DNA of 64,000 nucleotides from Theocolax elegans (lineage: Eukaryota; Arthropoda; Insecta; Hymenoptera; Cerocephalidae), in contig CM047431.1 of NCBI GenBank assembly GCA_026168455.1, positions 49,394,032-49,458,031 on the forward strand, read 5' to 3'. How positions within the stretch are numbered: the first letter of the stretch is position 1; each line of letters starts with the position of its first letter. This document shows positions 59,442 to 64,000 of this stretch, piece after piece. The position numbers were made by a program, and so were the translations under genes. Under the pieces are notes generated by a model, which saw only the letters and a program-made list of their open reading frames with translations, did no database searches and was not told where the DNA came from.

Positions 59442-62400
59442 CTGTTATACGGAGAGAATAAATGAATAAAAATTACTATGGTAAAAGGCTGACGTACACA
59501 TAGTTATCATGATTTCGAAATTGTCCGAAATTTTATGCAAAAATTGAAAATGAGATTGTATTAATCGAAATGTTTGCTGATCATTTTTCCCTGCCGAGGG
59601 ACTGAGTACGAGTTACACTATCAAGTTGGCACTACAATTTTTATTAAAAATATTTGAATACCTTTTTATAAACAAATATTTCTTCCCTATAGCCAAATCA
59701 GCTAATCGGTTAAAGTTGCACACTGGACTAAGGTGAAAAAACATTTAATCACCAGCGAAAAAGTGGTTCTGCGGATTAAAACGTCCAGTATGTGTAAATC
59801 AATGGTATTATCAAAATGAGAAACTGCAGTACATTGATACCCAGCCCAAGCAAATCCTCGAAACGAATGAGACACAGTAACCGCTCTCTATGCTTATTAT
59901 ACGAGCTCGATTAGCGGAATGTGAAATGCCAGTTTTAACATACCGAGTATATTCGAATTAATGAATAGCTTTATACATTTAAATCCGAACACGGGAATTT
60001 ATAATGTACGTTTCTGATGGATTACAGTGTAAAAATTCAAACTACTCAGCAGGTATAATATGAGAAAAATTCACACGAAATTTTTTTTCGAGACACATCG
60101 GATCTCACTTCTCTTTATCTATATTTATGTAATAATATGTCACATAAAATTTGGAAATGAAAAAAGGCTTATAACACTTTTTTTAAAGTTTGAAGATTAA
60201 AATCGAAAAATGTATTTTTTTTTTAATTTGGATATTAAAAAAAACATGCATATAGTAATTTCATTGTTTGTTATCAGAATTTAATGTACTACACAAATTA
60301 ATTATGATATGACATATAATAGATCCGAAATATCTAACTGTAATAATGACATAACATATAAAACTATAAATAATTTTAAAGTAGATGATTGGATTGTTGT
60401 GATTTATTATACATGATGATTTGGAGTAATTGTTAAAATTGAAAAAAATAATTATAATAATCAATTCTTTTTATCGACTGCCATAAATTACAATTACGCT
60501 TTCAATTATTTCGATCTTACAGTCACAATTAAACACATATTCCTAAACATTTATATATAAAAAATTTTGTCCAATTTATTAGTCATTTTTTAGGTGTTGT
60601 ATTTTTTTATATATTTGGGAATAAGCGTTTAATTTTTACTGTAAACCCAAAATAATTGAAATTGTATTTAAAAAAGATAGTTAAAAAATTAATATATTAA
60701 ATCTATATATAGTGACTGGAAGTTTTTCTTTAATATTTTTTATATATTTTATTTGTTTGAGCAACACATATAAATTATTTAGTTTGATGAATTAAATAGT
60801 TTAATAAATGACTAAACATTTTATTTATTATTCATTATTATTATTATTTAAGTAACAATATATATTATTTAATTCAAATATAAGATTATTATATTATAAT
60901 AATATAACATTTAAATACTGTAACATTTTTATCTAAATATTAAAAAAAATAGAGTTTTCTCTTATTTTGATAAATACTCACTTATTATTAAAACCTAGTG
61001 CATTATTTTAAATGAATTTTGCTTTGAGTTTATATGATAATAGGCTTTTAAATATAAAATGCAAAAAGGTTCTTTTGAAAATTAATTTTTATTACGATTG
61101 TTTACAAGTTATACAGGCTTTTTTAAAAAAATCATTTATGGATTTATGGATTTTATAAGTACTTCAAAATTAAAAAAAGTGTGTAATAAGCCTTTTTTCA
61201 CATATTATATGTGTAGATGAAAAAAAGTGAAGTCCGGATGGTGTGCCTTAAAAAAAATTTTTCTCCATTTTAGAAAACACGATTTGGAAGATCACTCGTG
61301 GATTTCCTCATATGGCAACTCGATTAAGGTATCAAATATCTTAATTACAAAATCCTCATCTCCAACCAGTCGAGTTAATTACACAAATCTATAGTCTAAC
61401 GGATCATTACGAATATCTCAACAAATAAATGGCATATACGCGTCTAGTTATTTCAACAATAACATATTCAGTCCAATGAATGTTAATATTCAATTACTAC
61501 GAAGACAATAATTTATTTACATTTTATGTTAATATACATTCTGCAAAACTTTTTCAATATTAGTATTACCTCCTAAATGTCGAAACTTGAAATTAATATT
61601 TAACGAATTTACTTGCGTGTATGAAGAGGATGAATTTTCTTTGTAATTTTTTTCATCAGGCTTTTGTTACTATTACAAGCAAAATGTGTAATTGTGCCTA
61701 CATTTTCAAACTAATTTTAACAAATTAATTTTAATGTTGTTACGTTTTGATTTATTAGCTGAGAATGGGAATTTAATAAATCAGGAATGCGAAATAAATT
61801 AATAATAATGATGATGTTTTTTTGTTCATGATAATATTTATATATATATATGGTTGCCAAAAACTGCAATTCGGCAGGTTAACTTTTGGACTAACTTGGG
61901 ATGTGCACCAGACGCAACTGGATCCTCTTGTGCAGGATAATATAATTTTCTAACTATATATATTTTATTTATTTAAGAATGTATTCTGGACATAACAAAT
62001 GTAATATTTGGTTTACCGGTGATACTCATATTTTACCAACAAAATGTTATTCATCTTTTTAACAACAATTAATACAGTATATTTTAGTTTTTGACGTTTC
62101 GGTGAAATTCCTCCATCCTTACCTGCTATTAAGTTATTGTTAATTAAGTTTGTTACTGCTTTTTGCTCATTATGTCTTAATTTATCTATTTATTTATCTA
62201 TATATTTATTACATTATTTATCTATTTATATATTTAATTAAATTATAATGGAATACTGTTCAATATTATATTAATTATATTTATTGCTTTTGGACCATTG
62301 GGTAAAAAGTTAATAATTTTATTGTCTCAACCTTTATCAATTTTTTACTTTTGAATGTTTTTATTAATTTTAGAACGACGCGTCAGTGCTACAATTATGT

Positions 62401-63190
62401 ACATGATATGTACATTTTTGAATGACGAATAAACTGAAAGATATTGTAACTCATTAATTATTATAAATAAAAAGGTATAGCCTGATAAAAATGGAGAGGG
62501 TGCATCGAAATGTCGCCAAAATTTGTTATGTTAGTTCATCAACATCGACCAAACCCCTTCCATTAAACAAATTGCACGGATGATACACAAATTAATATTA
62601 ATGAAAATTGTTTTCCCTCTCAATTTCGCTTCGAAAATTTCTCACATTATTCTAAAATTCAGATTTTTAATTTTTAACACATTTTTGGTATTACAAAGTG
62701 TAGATACCTCCTGTTTTCGAAGCGACATTTTAAAAAAATTAAAATTTAAAATGTATTCTATATCTATAGCAATGATCCATATATATAGAAAAAAAACTCT
62801 ATACAGTATAAATATGTATCGAAGTAAAACAACTGTCTCTGGACAACCTTCAAATCGACAAAACATACAAACTATGTATAAATTAAAAATACGGCGATTG
62901 ATATTCCATGTGTGGATGCAGTGCATCAAAAGGGTAATAATAGCTCAATAGATCGAAGAATGAAAAGCATATTTTTGCACGAAAACAAAGCGCGTACACT
63001 ATAACTATAATATGAGAACGAGATACTTCAAGTTAAGGAGGTGGCATGCCCGGTAGGTTACCGACTGAGCAAAAAGAGATAATTATTTCATTTATTTAAA
63101 AAAATGCGCAATTTTATGTAAAATTCGAATACATAAGCACTAAATAATTAAATAATAAGCCATTCTACAAAGTTTCAAGTCAATAGAACA
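59442..63190. other. Intergenic or intronic, nothing firm
   Basis: AT-rich. A short GC-richer stretch at about 61856-61945 is open and coding-like in frames on both strands but unassigned. The paired frames at 62580-62951 lack coding features. Confidence 0.35.
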
Positions 63191-63270
63191 AAGACACTCT
63201 AAAAATTTTCTGCACCGAAAATGTACAATTCTCCGTGATTTTTCGGTGCAGAAATTTTTTAGGTTGTCTT
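63191..63270. repeat. 80-bp near-perfect hairpin
   Basis: Arms of about 31 bp (AAGACACTCTAAAAATTTTC and the continuing TGCACCGAAAA, against the inverted TTTTCGGTGCA GAAATTTTTTAG) with a loop of about 17 bases pair with few mismatches. Size and shape suit a pre-miRNA-like fold or a very short foldback element. There is no evidence of expression. Confidence 0.55.
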
Positions 63271-64000
63271 AAAGCACCATTACTTAAGTATATTGTTAGA
63301 CTTCGGTAACACTTGCAAAAATATCTCAAAAAGTATGTCTTGCGATAATGCAAACAACACTGAAATAAACATCATTTTATTCGCGTGAAAATTTTCATTG
63401 TAATAGTAGTAATAATAATAGTATAATGATCACGCAAATGTGCGAACGTACGCATATTAATAACTAATTATAAAAAGTCACACAATTCATTAAATAAATA
63501 AAGTTAAGTTAAAAAGAAAGTTGGAACACAAGGCGAATTTGAATAATTTGACGAGCGCGACAAATTCAAGTTTCTACTTATCAAAAGGTAGTACTCGGAT
63601 TCTACAAAGATATTTGAAAATTCAACTTCTCTTCGGGTTGTCATAAAATTTCGTGAAACTTTTAATGCGTTATCAAAGTTTTATTGTTGAAAAACAACTT
63701 TTCAAAATTATTCCACTTATTATTTTGTATCTCGTGGTAATTTCAATTTTAATTATTGTTTACCTCGCGTATCGTTACTCGAGCATCCAGGTAATTTAAA
63801 ATCATAAATAAAATGATAAACGTTTGACCAATTAGTTGTCACGTAAGAAAGAAAGAAACAAAAGGCAACCTACAAATGCGTAACAACCTGATTAAACATT
63901 ATATATATTTATATAAATTTACATTATATATATATATATATATAAATAAAAGGCCGGTATACCGTATACCGACGTCACTATCAATCAATTATTAACGATT
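63271..64000. other. Intergenic or intronic, nothing recognised
   Basis: AT-rich with a (TA)n run at about 63923-63944. No gene seen up to the right edge. Confidence 0.35.

Noticed and set aside
62580..62951. 123-codon plus and 95-codon minus frames
   Set aside because: Overlapping frames with AT-driven composition, no domain and no splice or promoter context.
63040..63090. Minus-strand GCTCAGTCGGTA word like a tRNA A box
   Set aside because: No B box at the right distance and no cloverleaf; too little for a tRNA or SINE call.
1..64000. CRISPR arrays, bacterial operons, rRNA genes
   Set aside because: None seen; repeats are eukaryotic satellites, TIR and foldback elements, and gene structure is spliced.

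Overview
This is AT-rich eukaryotic DNA, almost certainly from an insect. Exons are short, with GT/AG splice sites and long introns. The sequence holds a MADF-domain exon, a ZMYM1-like hAT transposon, piggyBac-type TTAA elements, a TCAGT arthropod initiator motif and small CpG-rich islands in a sea of A+T. Non-depleted CpG in the islands would suit a hymenopteran, but the order cannot be proved from this window.

Host genes are sparse and all incomplete here. Minus strand 118-259 is the first coding exon of a MADF-domain protein that runs off the left edge. Plus strand 29041-29120 and 31839-32049 are the first two coding exons of a single-pass membrane protein. Plus strand 49865-50140 is a GC-rich coding exon behind a promoter-like block; it may or may not belong to the same gene. 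Minus strand 59366-59441 looks like the last exon, with a poly(A) signal, of an unidentified gene. On the minus strand at 37853-38480 lies a decayed copy of the AAA+ ATPase ATAD3 (belphegor).

Mobile DNA fills most of the rest. A complete hAT element (8503-12599) has an 8-bp target duplication and a three-exon transposase gene encoding 839 residues with no lesion. Around it are non-autonomous elements: two TTAA-flanked piggyBac-like MITEs, a 168/167-bp MITE pair, several TIR elements, and an unusual number of long foldback (palindromic) elements (17527-18229, 19068-20183, 21630-22131, 22411-23182, 24698-25692, 35061-35810, 36348-37002, 40295-40592). There are also tRNA-derived SINE copies and remnants of non-LTR retrotransposons.

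Three local tandem duplications (14576-16893, 39284-41654, 50156-53287) are nearly identical between copies. In the last one a 9-bp CTCCTCCAC minisatellite grew from a few units to about 47, making long but meaningless open frames. The remainder is low-complexity intron or intergenic DNA in which I see no gene.
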